The position numbers and the translations under genes are program-made. From positions 372,001-436,000 of the forward strand of contig NZ_JARUBO010000005.1 of assembly GCF_029626235.1 (NCBI RefSeq): a stretch of 64,000 nucleotides of DNA, given 5' to 3'. This DNA is from Micromonospora sp. WMMD1120 (lineage in GTDB: Bacteria > Actinomycetota > Actinomycetes > Mycobacteriales > Micromonosporaceae). Under the pieces are notes generated by a model. It did not search any database. It was not told the origin of the DNA and saw nothing but the letters and a program-made list of their open reading frames with translations. Below are positions 8,062-16,187 of the stretch, piece after piece (positions within the stretch are counted from its first letter, which is position 1; the number at the start of each line of letters is the position of its first letter).

Positions 8062-8733
8062 ATGTGGGGGAACGTCGGACCGCGCGTCGCCGAGCTGTCG
8101 CCACTGGAACGGGTCCGGCTGCGCCGGGTCGCGATCCGGTACGCGGCGCACGGGTGGGAGGTGACCCCGGGCGCCTGCCTGGCCCGCAGCCGCTTCGTCT
8201 GCGGTCGGGCCGGCTGCCCCACGGTGGGCTGCCACCCGGCCCTGGAAAACTGGGAACTGGCCGCCAGCGCCGACCCGGCCCGGGTGGCCACCTGGTGGCG
8301 ACACCGTCCACACGGGGTGCTGCTGCCCACCGGCCGCCGCTTCGACGTGCTGGAGGTGCCCGCCCACCTCGGCCGGCACGTGCTCGACGCGGTGCAGACC
8401 CACCCGGCCGGCACCGGCGTACGCGGACCGGTGCTGGTCACCCCCACCGGACGGTGGATGTTCCTGGTCCGCCCCGGCGACCCGCTCCGGCCGGAGTTGG
8501 AGCACTGTTTCCACGTGGTCCGGCACGGGCCGGGCTCCTGGATTCCCGCGCCGCCGACCCGGCTGCCGGAGGGTACGGTCCGCTGGGCCGTCGCCCCGGA
8601 ACAGGCCCGCTGGCAGCTTCCGGATTCCTACCTCGTGCAGAACACGGTGATCGGGGCGCTGCGCGCCGCCGGGGTGAACCTCGTCCCCGACCTGCTCCCC
8701 GGCCACCTCCCACTGCCCCGACGAGGCATGTGA
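8062..8733 (+). CDS. Bifunctional DNA primase/polymerase-like protein
   Basis: A 223-residue protein related to the N-terminal prim-pol domain found widely in actinobacteria (PF09250). It starts MWGNVGPRVAELSPLERVRL, then has AIRYAAHGWEVTPGACL and an NWELAASADPARVATWWRH segment typical of the family. Paired cysteines in RFVCGRAGCPTVGC suggest a zinc site. No helicase domain follows and there is no mobile-element context, so a regulatory rather than replicative role is likely. The start is uncertain: ATG 8062 is 11 nt after GAGGGG, while a GTG at 8053 is also in frame. Confidence 0.75.
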   Translation: MWGNVGPRVAELSPLERVRLRRVAIRYAAHGWEVTPGACLARSRFVCGRAGCPTVGCHPALENWELAASADPARVATWWRHRPHGVLLPTGRRFDVLEVPAHLGRHVLDAVQTHPAGTGVRGPVLVTPTGRWMFLVRPGDPLRPELEHCFHVVRHGPGSWIPAPPTRLPEGTVRWAVAPEQARWQLPDSYLVQNTVIGALRAAGVNLVPDLLPGHLPLPRRGM

Positions 8734-8825
8734 GACGAGTCGATCCGGTGCCCGACAGCGTCGCCGGGCCGCCGGTCCTCGTTGACAGGGTGACGGCGCG
8801 ACGCGCGCCACGAACGGGGGAAACA

Positions 8826-8975
8826 ATGCCCAGGAACGACAGAGCGCCGCACCCCGGCGGCCGGCGCGGCCAGCCACGCTACCGCTGGGCCGGCACCCGA
8901 CCGTCCGGCTCCCGACCGGGCCGCCCACGCCCCACCGGCTCCCGCCCCGCCAGCACCCACCGCCCACCCCGCTAA
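8826..8975 (+). CDS. Small Arg/Pro-rich protein (49 aa), unknown
   Basis: A 49-codon frame starting MPRNDRAPHPGGRRGQPRYR, preceded by GGGGGA at 8816-8821 about 4 nt before ATG. The peptide is strongly basic with no hydrophobic segment, and it repeats RP and RPxRP words. No family is recognised. It may be a real nucleic-acid-binding microprotein, or a chance frame in GC-rich DNA. It lies just before the pyrimidine-rich tract at 9002. Confidence 0.4.
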   Translation: MPRNDRAPHPGGRRGQPRYRWAGTRPSGSRPGRPRPTGSRPASTHRPPR

Positions 8976-9001
8976 CAAAACCACCCACCCCACCCCGCGC
9001 G

Positions 9002-9074
9002 GGTCCCCAGCCCCAGCCCCAGCCCCAGCTCCCGCTCCCGCTCCCGCTCCCGCTCCCGCTCCCGCTCCCGCTCC
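9002..9074. repeat. CCCCAG and CTCCCG hexanucleotide tracts
   Basis: Four CCCCAG units (9005-9028) run into about eight CTCCCG units. The tract is pyrimidine-rich on this strand and directly abuts the first 72-bp palindrome. Confidence 0.85.
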
Positions 9075-9148
9075 CGCGATCTTGCACTTCCTGTCCCGAC
9101 AATCTCCACTAATCCGGACTAAAAGACGTCAGAAAGTGCAAGATCGCG
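9075..9148. repeat. 72-bp palindromic element A1
   Basis: Terminal arms CGCGATCTTGCACTTcCTG (9075-9093) and its complement (9130-9148) match at 18 of 19 positions around a less conserved centre. It is a member of a dispersed family with copies at 9171, 20634, 38875 and 58097. It could fold into a long hairpin in DNA or RNA. Confidence 0.85.
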
Positions 9149-9170
9149 GGGAGGCTGCGCCCCGGCCCTC

Positions 9171-9242
9171 GCGATCTTGCACTTTCTGTCCCGGCAATCT
9201 TCGCTGATCCGGACCAAAGGACGTCCGAATGTGCAAGATCGC
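9171..9242. repeat. 72-bp palindromic element A2
   Basis: Same length, orientation and ends as A1, starting 95 bp after it. Both share GCGATCTTGCACTT, CTGTCCC, AATC and ATCCGGAC at matching offsets, so the two arose by duplication. A run of GGGAAGCTGCG and GAGAGGGACAGCG direct repeats follows to about 9320. Confidence 0.85.
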
Positions 9243-9328
9243 GGGGAAGCTGCGGCGCGGGGAAGCTGCGCCGGGAAGGACAGCGCGGGAGAGGGACAGC
9301 GCGGAGAGGGACAGGGCGGGGAGGCGGG

Positions 9329-10261
9329 TTAGTCCGTCAGGGGGAGGTTTGGGGAGTGGTGCTGGCGGGCGTTGTCGGTGATGGCGGCGTAGGGGTAGCC
9401 GTCGCGCCGGGCCAGCCAGTTGAGACCTCCGGTGCCCATAGCCAGGGCGGCGGTGGCGTACGCGTCGGCCACACCCAGGTCGCTGCCGACCACGGTGACC
9501 GACCGCAGCCCGCTCGCCGGGGCGCCCCGCCGGGGGTCCAACACGTGCCGACCCCGCTCGTAGACCCCGGACGTCGCCACGGCCAGGTCGGTGGCGGCGA
9601 GCACCAGGCAGGTCGCCGTCGGGTCCCAGGGGTGCCGGATGCCGATCCGCCACGGCTCCCCGGACGGCGACAGGCCCCGCACCCGTACGTCGCCGCCGGC
9701 GTTCACGCAGTGGTTGGCGGCACCGGCGGCGAGCAGGCGATCCGAGGCGACCTGGGCCGCCCAGCCCTTGACGAAACCGGACGGGTCGAACCGTCCGGTG
9801 GCGTACGCGTCGAAGAACCCGTCGGTGGCGCCCCACAGGTCGGCGCAGGATTCCAGCACGAACCGCAGGTCCGCGGACGCCTCGGAGAGCAGCACCTCGC
9901 CCCGGTCGAAGCGGCACACCTCGCTGTCCGGCTTGTACGTGCTGAACCGCGCGTCCACCTCGCGCATCCAGGCGAAGACCTGGTCGGCCAGCTCAGCGGC
10001 GCGGGCCGCCGGCAGGTCGTCGGCGAGGTCCACGGTGATCGCCGTACCCATGATCTGCTCGACCCGGCACAGTCCGGGCCGGGTCGGCGCGGCCCGCACG
10101 CCAGAAGCCTGCCCGACCTCAAAAGCCTGCCCGACCTCAGAAGCCTGCCCGACCGCGGCCCGCACCCCGAAAGCCTGCCCCACCTCAGAAGCCTGCCCCA
10201 CCGCGGCCCGCACCCCGAAAGCCTGCCCCACCTCAGAAGTCTGCCCGACCGCGGCCCGCAC
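9329..10261 (-). CDS. apbE: ApbE-type FAD:protein FMN transferase
   Basis: A 310-residue frame of which residues 62-310 are an ApbE domain. Motifs seen are VEQIMGTAITVDL, EVDARFSTYKPDSEV, NAGGDVRVRG and, for Mg2+, DAYATAALAMG. ApbE transfers FMN from FAD to a Thr in exported FMN-binding proteins. Its probable target is encoded immediately upstream, one base away. Residues 1-55 are an in-frame tandem repeat (VGQASEVGQAFGVRAA), so the true start is doubtful: GTG 10261 keeps the repeats, GTG 10099 would exclude them. No lipobox or signal peptide is visible, unusual because many ApbE proteins act outside the membrane. Confidence 0.85.
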   Translation of the reverse strand: MRAAVGQTSEVGQAFGVRAAVGQASEVGQAFGVRAAVGQASEVGQAFEVGQASGVRAAPTRPGLCRVEQIMGTAITVDLADDLPAARAAELADQVFAWMREVDARFSTYKPDSEVCRFDRGEVLLSEASADLRFVLESCADLWGATDGFFDAYATGRFDPSGFVKGWAAQVASDRLLAAGAANHCVNAGGDVRVRGLSPSGEPWRIGIRHPWDPTATCLVLAATDLAVATSGVYERGRHVLDPRRGAPASGLRSVTVVGSDLGVADAYATAALAMGTGGLNWLARRDGYPYAAITDNARQHHSPNLPLTD

Positions 10262-10262
10262 C
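10098..10262 (-). repeat. 48-bp tandem repeat at the apbE 5' end
   Basis: Copies begin at 10153, 10201 and 10249 (period exactly 48), with degenerate shorter copies down to 10098. The period is 16 codons and contains no stop in the apbE frame. Confidence 0.85.
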
Positions 10263-10865
10263 TCAGAACGCCTGCTCGATAGCGGACCGCAGCGACTGCT
10301 TGTAGGAGTTGCTGGTCTCGGTGGCCCCGGAGACGGTGTTCAGGTTGGCGTTCTGCTTCTGCACCACCTCGCCGCCGCTGCCGTCGTACCGGCTGCGGAC
10401 GTCGCCACTGTGGATGTCGGATTCGCCCCCGCTGGGCAGCGACAGCGCGACGGCGTCGACGATCCGGTTGCCGGAGACGACGATCTGCACCTGCACGTAC
10501 CCGTACTCGTTCTCGAAGCCGTTGCCGGTGACCCGGCGGTTGCTCGGCGGGGCCGCCTTGGTGGTACGCGGGGCGCTGGGGGCCTTCGTGGTGGTCTTGG
10601 TGCCCGACGGGCGGGCGGTGGTCTTGCCGGGCTTCGGCGACGCCGGCGGGCCGGCGGTCTTCGACGGCGTCGGCGCGCCGGCCGCCGGGTCGGCGCCGGG
10701 CGCGGCCGGGTCGACGCTCGGGTCGACGCCCGGCGCGGTGGGGTTGACCGGCTGGGCGGTCGGCAGGTTCTGGGCGACCTGGGTGGTGCCCGGCGAGCCC
10801 TTGAGCACCACCAGGGCGGTGGTGCTGGCGGCCAGACCGGTGATCGCGAGCAACGCGCGACGCAT
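10263..10865 (-). CDS. FMN-binding domain protein, exported
   Basis: A 200-residue protein. Residues 4-22 form a signal anchor (RALLAITGLAASTTALVVL). Residues 30-105 are a Pro/Thr/Ala/Lys-rich wall-spanning linker. The C-terminal 95 residues are the FMN-binding domain, ending NTVSGATETSNSYKQSL. SGAT is the ApbE flavinylation motif; Thr182 is the expected covalent FMN site. It is probably an extracytoplasmic one-electron carrier between the ferric-reductase-like protein, 13 bp upstream, and outer partners. The ApbE gene follows directly. Confidence 0.9.
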   Translation of the reverse strand: MRRALLAITGLAASTTALVVLKGSPGTTQVAQNLPTAQPVNPTAPGVDPSVDPAAPGADPAAGAPTPSKTAGPPASPKPGKTTARPSGTKTTTKAPSAPRTTKAAPPSNRRVTGNGFENEYGYVQVQIVVSGNRIVDAVALSLPSGGESDIHSGDVRSRYDGSGGEVVQKQNANLNTVSGATETSNSYKQSLRSAIEQAF

Positions 10866-10878
10866 GGGGATGCCCTTC

Positions 10879-12297
10879 CTACAGCTCGAAGGTGGCCAGG
10901 TGGATCTGCCGTCGGGGTACGCCGGCCTGGCGCAGGGCGCGCACCGACTGCTCCACCAGCCCGGGTGGCCCGCACAGGTAGACGTCGCGGCGGGTCACGT
11001 CGGGCACCAGCTGGCGTAACCCGTCCGGGCTGATCAGCTGGCGGGGGCCCGGGTCGTCGCGGGAGCCGATGACGTACCAGACGGAGGTGTCCCGCTCCTG
11101 GGCCAGCCAGTCCAGCTCGCGACTGAGCAGCACGTCGGCCGGTGTGCTCGCGCGGTAGATCAGCGCGGCGCCGGGCGGCAGCTCCTCCAGCATCGCCCGT
11201 AGCGGCGTGATGCCGCTGCCGCCGGCGATCAGCAGGGCCCGCTCGCGGACCCGGTGCGCGGAGGTGAAGGTGCCCGACGGGCCCACCGCCCAGACCCGGG
11301 TGCCCGGGTCCAGGTCCCGCAGGTCGGCGGTGTGCGTGCCGACCACCTTGACGGTGAGTCGCAGCCAGCGGCCGTTGGCGGCGGCGGAGACGGAGAACGG
11401 GTGTGACTGCCACCAACTGCCCCGGGCGAGGAAGCGCCAGCGGAAGTACTGCCCGCCGAGCATCTCCAGCCGTCCGAGCCGCTCGCCCGTGAGGTAGATG
11501 GAGATGGTGTCGGCGCTCTCGGCCACCACGTCGGCGACCCGGAGTTTGTAGCGCAGGTTGAACGCCAGCGGCGCGATCACCCGACCCCACAGCACTGCGG
11601 CGATCACCAGCAGGTAGAGCGCGATCCAGCCGGTGCGTACCGGGCCGGGCTTGTAGAGCTGCGCGCCGTGGGCGAACTGGTGGCCGTAGCCGAACAGCAG
11701 GATCAGGTAGCTGGACCGGTGCAGCAGGTGCCACAGCTCGTAGGGCAGCGCCCGCCGGATCGCCCGGATGCTGCTGAACCCGACCAGCATCATGATGCCG
11801 GTGGCGCCGAACGCCGAGATCATGTCCTCGTAGTCGCCGAGCAGCGTGCCGACCTCGGCGACGATCGACTGGTTGCGCAGGTCCGCGTAGCCGACCACGA
11901 TCAGCGACATGTGCGCCAGCACGGTGACCAGGAGGGTGGCGCCGATGTCGCGGTGCCAGCGGCCGATCTGCTCGCCGCCGATCCACCGCTCCAGCACCGG
12001 CAGCCGGCTCATCATCAGCACCTGCACCAGCAGCAGGTAGCCGGCGACCAGGCCGGTGATCCGGCCGGCCGCGGTGACCGTCGCGGCGGTGCTGCGCAGC
12101 GAGCCGGCGGGGGTGCCCCACCACCAGGGCAGCACGCTGGCGAGCAGGCCGACGAGGAGCAGCACGGCCAGCAGCCGCCGGCCGCCGGGCCCGCGCCGCG
12201 CCGGCACCTGCGGGGGTACGGGCGCAGCCGACCGGCCGCCGCGCCGGGACGAGGTCCCGGTACGACGGCCGGCGGCGTGGGTGTGCGGGTACGTCAC
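10879..12297 (-). CDS. Ferric-reductase-like transmembrane flavocytochrome
   Basis: A 472-residue protein. After a basic N-terminus there are about six transmembrane helices (residues 40-230) of the ferric-reductase type, with haem-ligand histidines in LVTVLAHMSL and LWHLLHRSSYLIL. The C-terminal half is a ferredoxin-NADP reductase module: GQYFRWRFL, then HPFSVSAA for FAD, LLIAGGSGITPLRAML for NAD(P), and a final YLCGPPGLVE. It should move electrons from cytoplasmic NAD(P)H through FAD and two haems to the outside, where the flavinylated partner sits. GTG 12297 overlaps the DUF1501 stop as GTGA. Confidence 0.9.
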   Translation of the reverse strand: MTYPHTHAAGRRTGTSSRRGGRSAAPVPPQVPARRGPGGRRLLAVLLLVGLLASVLPWWWGTPAGSLRSTAATVTAAGRITGLVAGYLLLVQVLMMSRLPVLERWIGGEQIGRWHRDIGATLLVTVLAHMSLIVVGYADLRNQSIVAEVGTLLGDYEDMISAFGATGIMMLVGFSSIRAIRRALPYELWHLLHRSSYLILLFGYGHQFAHGAQLYKPGPVRTGWIALYLLVIAAVLWGRVIAPLAFNLRYKLRVADVVAESADTISIYLTGERLGRLEMLGGQYFRWRFLARGSWWQSHPFSVSAAANGRWLRLTVKVVGTHTADLRDLDPGTRVWAVGPSGTFTSAHRVRERALLIAGGSGITPLRAMLEELPPGAALIYRASTPADVLLSRELDWLAQERDTSVWYVIGSRDDPGPRQLISPDGLRQLVPDVTRRDVYLCGPPGLVEQSVRALRQAGVPRRQIHLATFEL

Positions 12298-13676
12298 GCG
12301 TACAGCTTCATGGGGGTGTATTTCTGGCGCGGGAAGACCTTGCCGACCTCGGCGTTGGTGAGCCCGAACCGGCCCTGGGCCACCGAGCCGTAGACGTTGA
12401 ACATGTTGTTGTACTCCGGCACGTCACCGGAGTCCAGCTTGTCCAGGCCGTTCCAGGTGCCGAGCAGCGAGCCGGCCAGCTTCTTGCCGGAGAGCACGGT
12501 GATGACGCCACCGTGCCCGTGGTCGGTGCCGTTGTTGTTGGAGCCGACCCGGCGGCCGAACTCGCTGGACACCATGATCGTCACGTCGGCGGCCTGCGGG
12601 CCGAGGTCGGTGAAGAAGGCGGCCATCGCGCTGGCCAGCTCGTTCAACCGGCGGTAGAGCTGACCGCCCTCGCGGGTGCCCTGGTTCTCGTGGGTGTCGT
12701 AGCCGCCCATCCCGACGGTGGCGACCCGGACGTTGGCGCCGCCCTTGATGAGCTGGGCGAGTTGCCGGAACGCGTTGCCGACGCCCTCGTACGTGACGCC
12801 CTCGGCCGGCTGGTACGGCTTCGCGGCGAGCCGCTGGGCGGTGGCCAGCGCGCCCATGCCCTCCTGCACGGCCTCCTCCACCGGGTGGTTGATCCCGGTG
12901 AACAGCCCCTTGATGGCCTTCTCGGTGGCGGCGCGGAACCGCTCGTCACCGTTGAGCCGCAGCGAGCCGACGTTGTTCAGCGACAGCGCGCCGTTGGTGC
13001 CGACGAGCGAGCGCGGCAGGGTGCTGCCGATGCCGACGCTGCGGAACGCGGTGCCCTTGCCGAGGTGGTCCACCAGACCGTCGAGCCAGCCCCGGCCGCC
13101 GGTCTCGTTGGGCAGCCCGCCCAGGTTGCAGGCGTCGGCGGCCTGGAAGTGGCTGCGCGACAGCCGCTCGTCGGAGACGCCCGGGATGAAGCCGAGCTGA
13201 CCGGCGGTGAGCCACTTCTCCAGCGGCTTGAACGCGCCGGTCAGCTTGAAGCCCCGGCCCAGGGCCAGCGAGTCGTTGCCGAGCAGCAGGTCCGGGCGGG
13301 CCTTGTTGAGCACCGCGTCGTTGTCCGGCGCGACGAGGCTCAGCCCGTCCAGACCGCCGTAGAGGAAGACGTGGATCAGGGTGCCGGTCTTGGTCGCCGC
13401 GAACGACGCCGACGTGGTGACGAACTGGGCGGTGGCCAGCGCGGTGGCGGTCGCCGCGGCACCGGCGACGAAGGTCCGCCGGGTGACGCCGCGACCGTCC
13501 TGCTGGGCCTCCTCCAGGTTCTCCAGCGTGCGGTAGCGGTCGTACTCGGCGGCGTTCTCGGCGGCGACGATGTCCGCCTCGGCGCGCAGCAACGCCTCGG
13601 CCGGGTTGTCGGCCAGCCGCCGCACGTCGGGGCATTCGGGGTGCAGGGGGAAAGAGTTGTACACAGTCTTCTCCAT
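12294..13676 (-). CDS. DUF1501 protein, Tat-exported
   Basis: A 460-residue protein of the DUF1501 family in the alkaline phosphatase/sulfatase superfamily. The twin-arginine signal VTRRTFVAGAAATATALATA lies unusually far in, near residues 64-83, after an acidic cytoplasmic leader. Family motifs are FLYGGLDGLSLVAP, SHFQAADAC, VGMGGYDTHENQG and SSEFGRRVGSNNNGTDHGHG. No enzymatic activity is established for the family. ATG 13676 has GGTGAGG 6 nt upstream; a GTG at 13688 would overlap the DUF1800 stop. DUF1501 and DUF1800 genes are commonly paired, as here. Confidence 0.9.
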   Translation of the reverse strand: MEKTVYNSFPLHPECPDVRRLADNPAEALLRAEADIVAAENAAEYDRYRTLENLEEAQQDGRGVTRRTFVAGAAATATALATAQFVTTSASFAATKTGTLIHVFLYGGLDGLSLVAPDNDAVLNKARPDLLLGNDSLALGRGFKLTGAFKPLEKWLTAGQLGFIPGVSDERLSRSHFQAADACNLGGLPNETGGRGWLDGLVDHLGKGTAFRSVGIGSTLPRSLVGTNGALSLNNVGSLRLNGDERFRAATEKAIKGLFTGINHPVEEAVQEGMGALATAQRLAAKPYQPAEGVTYEGVGNAFRQLAQLIKGGANVRVATVGMGGYDTHENQGTREGGQLYRRLNELASAMAAFFTDLGPQAADVTIMVSSEFGRRVGSNNNGTDHGHGGVITVLSGKKLAGSLLGTWNGLDKLDSGDVPEYNNMFNVYGSVAQGRFGLTNAEVGKVFPRQKYTPMKLYA

Positions 13677-13684
13677 CGGGTGCC

Positions 13685-15754
13685 TCACCGGAGGTGGTGC
13701 TGGGGGGAAGCGAGGATCGCCCGCGCGACGGCGGTGATGGCCCCGTTGAACGTGGCGTCGACCTTGGCGCTCGCCGACGCACCGGCCACGCCGAGGATGA
13801 GGTTCTTCTCCCGCGTGCTCAGCTTCTGGCCCACCAGCCGCAGGGACAGCGCGTCCACGTACGCCCCGGCGGTCGCCGGCGCCTTGGCGACCAGCTTCTC
13901 CGGCGCGGTGTACGTGAAGGCGGTGCGGTAGCCGGCGATGATCTCGCCCGCCTCGTTCCAGCCGTTGACCATGGTGCCGGCCGAGGTCCAGGCGACGTAG
14001 ACGTCCGGGTAGCCGTCCGGGGTCGGGTGACCCATCGGGAACTGGCCCAGCTCGCGGAGCTTGTCGTGGATCTGCCGCAGGCCCCGGGCGTACGGGGTGC
14101 GCTTGTTGTCGCCGTTGTTGTGCTTCGGCGACGCCTCCGGCGAGACGCCCAGGGTGCGGTACGTGGCGACCAGGTACTCCATCGGCCGGCGCACCTTCTG
14201 GCCCACCCCGGCCCAGAACTCCGAGGAGCAGAAGAGCGTCATCAGGACCGGCTTGATCATGCCCTTGTTGGCGGTGTACGACTTGGCCAGCCGGTCCACC
14301 AGGGACTTCGGCGGGGTGTCCGAGACGAACCGGGTCGCCAGGCTCTGCGCCACGTACTTCGCGGTCGACGGGTGCGTCGCGATGTAGCTGATGTACGCGT
14401 CGATGGCGGCCTCGGCCTTCTTCGGGTCGGCCGAGTTGTTCGCGTGGCTGAAGCCGAGGATCTTGACCTTGCCGACGTAGTGCTGCTCCGGGCGGAAGAC
14501 GTACTTGCCCTTGTCGTCGACGCCACGGCCGGTCTGCAACATGGCCGCCTGCCGGACGTCCGGCTCCTTGTAGCCGCCGTCGACGCCGACCGAGTACAGC
14601 TCGAGGTTCTCCCGGGCGAGGTTCTCGTTGATCGCGTCCTTGCGGGAGTCCTTCTGGTTCAGGTAGATCAGCAGCGCGGGGTGCTTGTTGGCGGCGATCA
14701 GCATCTCCGGGTAGCTGCCCAGCGCGTGCTTGCGCACCACGTCCTGGTCGAACGAGTTGCGGTACACCTCGCCGCCGTCGAAGTCGGCCGCGACGTGCAG
14801 GAAGTCGTTCCAGAAGTCGACCATCACCTCGAAGAGCTGGCGCTTGGACCAGATCTGCCGGGCGATGGTGGCGTCGATCATCTCCCGCTCCGGCTGGGCG
14901 CCCTGCTCGTTGAGGGCGTCCCGCTGGTCGCGCAACTGCTGCACGTTGAGCTTCAGGGTGGGCAGCTCGGCGAGCTTCAGCTCGGCCTTGCTCGGCTCCA
15001 GCTTCTCCGGCTCCAACTGGGCGCGGATCCAGGCGTCGATGCCCTGCTTCTTGATGTCGGCGACCAGCGCGGGCGTCACACCGAAGGTAGCGCGCCGGGC
15101 CAGGTGCAGGATCGGGTCCTTGGCCAACACGGTCTTCACGGTGACCTGGGTCGCCGCCGCCGCGGCGGCCGGGCCGGAGTAGCTGCGCCCGCCGGCCGGC
15201 GCGTTCTTCTTCAGCGCCTCACCGGCCCGGGAGCCCATGTAGCTCTCGTTCTGCTCGGTGTAGGTGCGCACCGTGCTGGGCTGCTGGCCGCTGGGGCGCG
15301 CCGCGGTGCCGTCGGTCACGGTGGCGCCGGTCGCGTCACCCGCCACCGCCTCGTCACCGAAGAGGCCACGGAACTGCGGGGTCATGGCGAGCGCGGCGCC
15401 ACCGGCGACGACCGCGGCGGTGCCGCCGATGGCCACCATCGCCTTGCGGCGACCGACGGTGCGGCCGGGCTCGCCGTCATCGTCCAGGGTGGGCAGTCCA
15501 GCCGAGCGTGCCGGGGCCGGGGCGCCCAGACCTTCCGGGCCGACCCACTGCGGGCCACGTCCGGCGGGCTGCGCGGCGTACTGCTCGCGCGGGTCGGCCT
15601 GGGCGGGGTAGCCGGCCTGGTAGCTGTGGGGCGTGTCGTATCCGTAGGGCGCGGCCGCGTTGGGGTCGCCGTAGCCGTCCGCGTGGTGGTGCTGACGTCC
15701 GTCCCAACCACGGTCGTCCCGCGGTCGACGTGGTGGCACATTCTGGTCGGCCAT
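13685..15754 (-). CDS. DUF1800 protein, membrane-anchored or exported
   Basis: A 689-residue protein, the first gene of the operon. Residues 1-95 are a Pro/Gln/Tyr-rich cytoplasmic segment. GRRKAMVAIGGTAAVVAGGA near residue 97-116 is an anchor or Tat-like signal. The DUF1800 domain covers about 210-689, with HLARRATFGVTPALV, VMVDFWNDFLHV, HPALLIYLNQKDS, NENLARENLELYSVGVDGG and the GHPTPDGYPD segment. The function of the family is unknown. The ATG lacks a clear Shine-Dalgarno site. A long intergenic region upstream probably holds the promoter for the five-gene operon. Confidence 0.88.
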   Translation of the reverse strand: MADQNVPPRRPRDDRGWDGRQHHHADGYGDPNAAAPYGYDTPHSYQAGYPAQADPREQYAAQPAGRGPQWVGPEGLGAPAPARSAGLPTLDDDGEPGRTVGRRKAMVAIGGTAAVVAGGAALAMTPQFRGLFGDEAVAGDATGATVTDGTAARPSGQQPSTVRTYTEQNESYMGSRAGEALKKNAPAGGRSYSGPAAAAAATQVTVKTVLAKDPILHLARRATFGVTPALVADIKKQGIDAWIRAQLEPEKLEPSKAELKLAELPTLKLNVQQLRDQRDALNEQGAQPEREMIDATIARQIWSKRQLFEVMVDFWNDFLHVAADFDGGEVYRNSFDQDVVRKHALGSYPEMLIAANKHPALLIYLNQKDSRKDAINENLARENLELYSVGVDGGYKEPDVRQAAMLQTGRGVDDKGKYVFRPEQHYVGKVKILGFSHANNSADPKKAEAAIDAYISYIATHPSTAKYVAQSLATRFVSDTPPKSLVDRLAKSYTANKGMIKPVLMTLFCSSEFWAGVGQKVRRPMEYLVATYRTLGVSPEASPKHNNGDNKRTPYARGLRQIHDKLRELGQFPMGHPTPDGYPDVYVAWTSAGTMVNGWNEAGEIIAGYRTAFTYTAPEKLVAKAPATAGAYVDALSLRLVGQKLSTREKNLILGVAGASASAKVDATFNGAITAVARAILASPQHHLR

Positions 15755-16187
15755 GTACCAATCCCGATTTCTGAAGAGCGCCGAAAGCTGCGACCGGGCA
15801 GGTGCGGCAGGTGCGGCGACAGTTGCCTGAGGGGGTTGCTACGGCAAGGTAACCAAGCCCCCAGGACGCTTCAAGGCGGCCCGAACGCGCCCGTGCGGGC
15901 ACTTAAGACAGCGTTCAGTGCGTACCCGGCGGCGGGCGGCGGTACCGGATCGCCCGCCGACCTTCCCAGCAGGGCGTAAGGCGCGGTAGCCGACCACGGA
16001 CCGGGTTATCCGACCACACGCGCCACGTCCGGCCGCGTTCGACACCAAAGGCAAACTTAAGGTTCAGGTAAGCCGGACCTGAGACGGCCTCGCGTGCAGG
16101 CAAAAGTAGCAGCAGCGGGCGAGCGTGAGCCGCCGTCGCAGCGGGTATGCCGCCGAACCGCTGAACGCGTGAGGGGAAGGCAGCGCC
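15755..16187. other. Divergent intergenic region, DUF1800 / DUF3040
   Basis: A 433-bp gap without a convincing gene. It should contain promoters for the leftward DUF1800 operon and the rightward DUF3040 gene. Two CCGACCAC direct repeats occur 20 bp apart (15990 and 16010), and an AT-richer patch lies around 16040-16075. No RNA structure was recognised. Confidence 0.5.

Noticed and set aside
8062..8733. Integrated plasmid or phage replication gene
   Set aside because: No integrase, excisionase, att repeat or helicase nearby; this primase-like family is chromosomal in actinobacteria.
9075..9242. Possible miniature IS element with transposase
   Set aside because: No transposase frame or target-site duplication is visible; only the palindromes.
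13694..15979. 761-codon plus-strand frame
   Set aside because: Antisense reading of DUF1800; long antisense frames are expected at this GC content.
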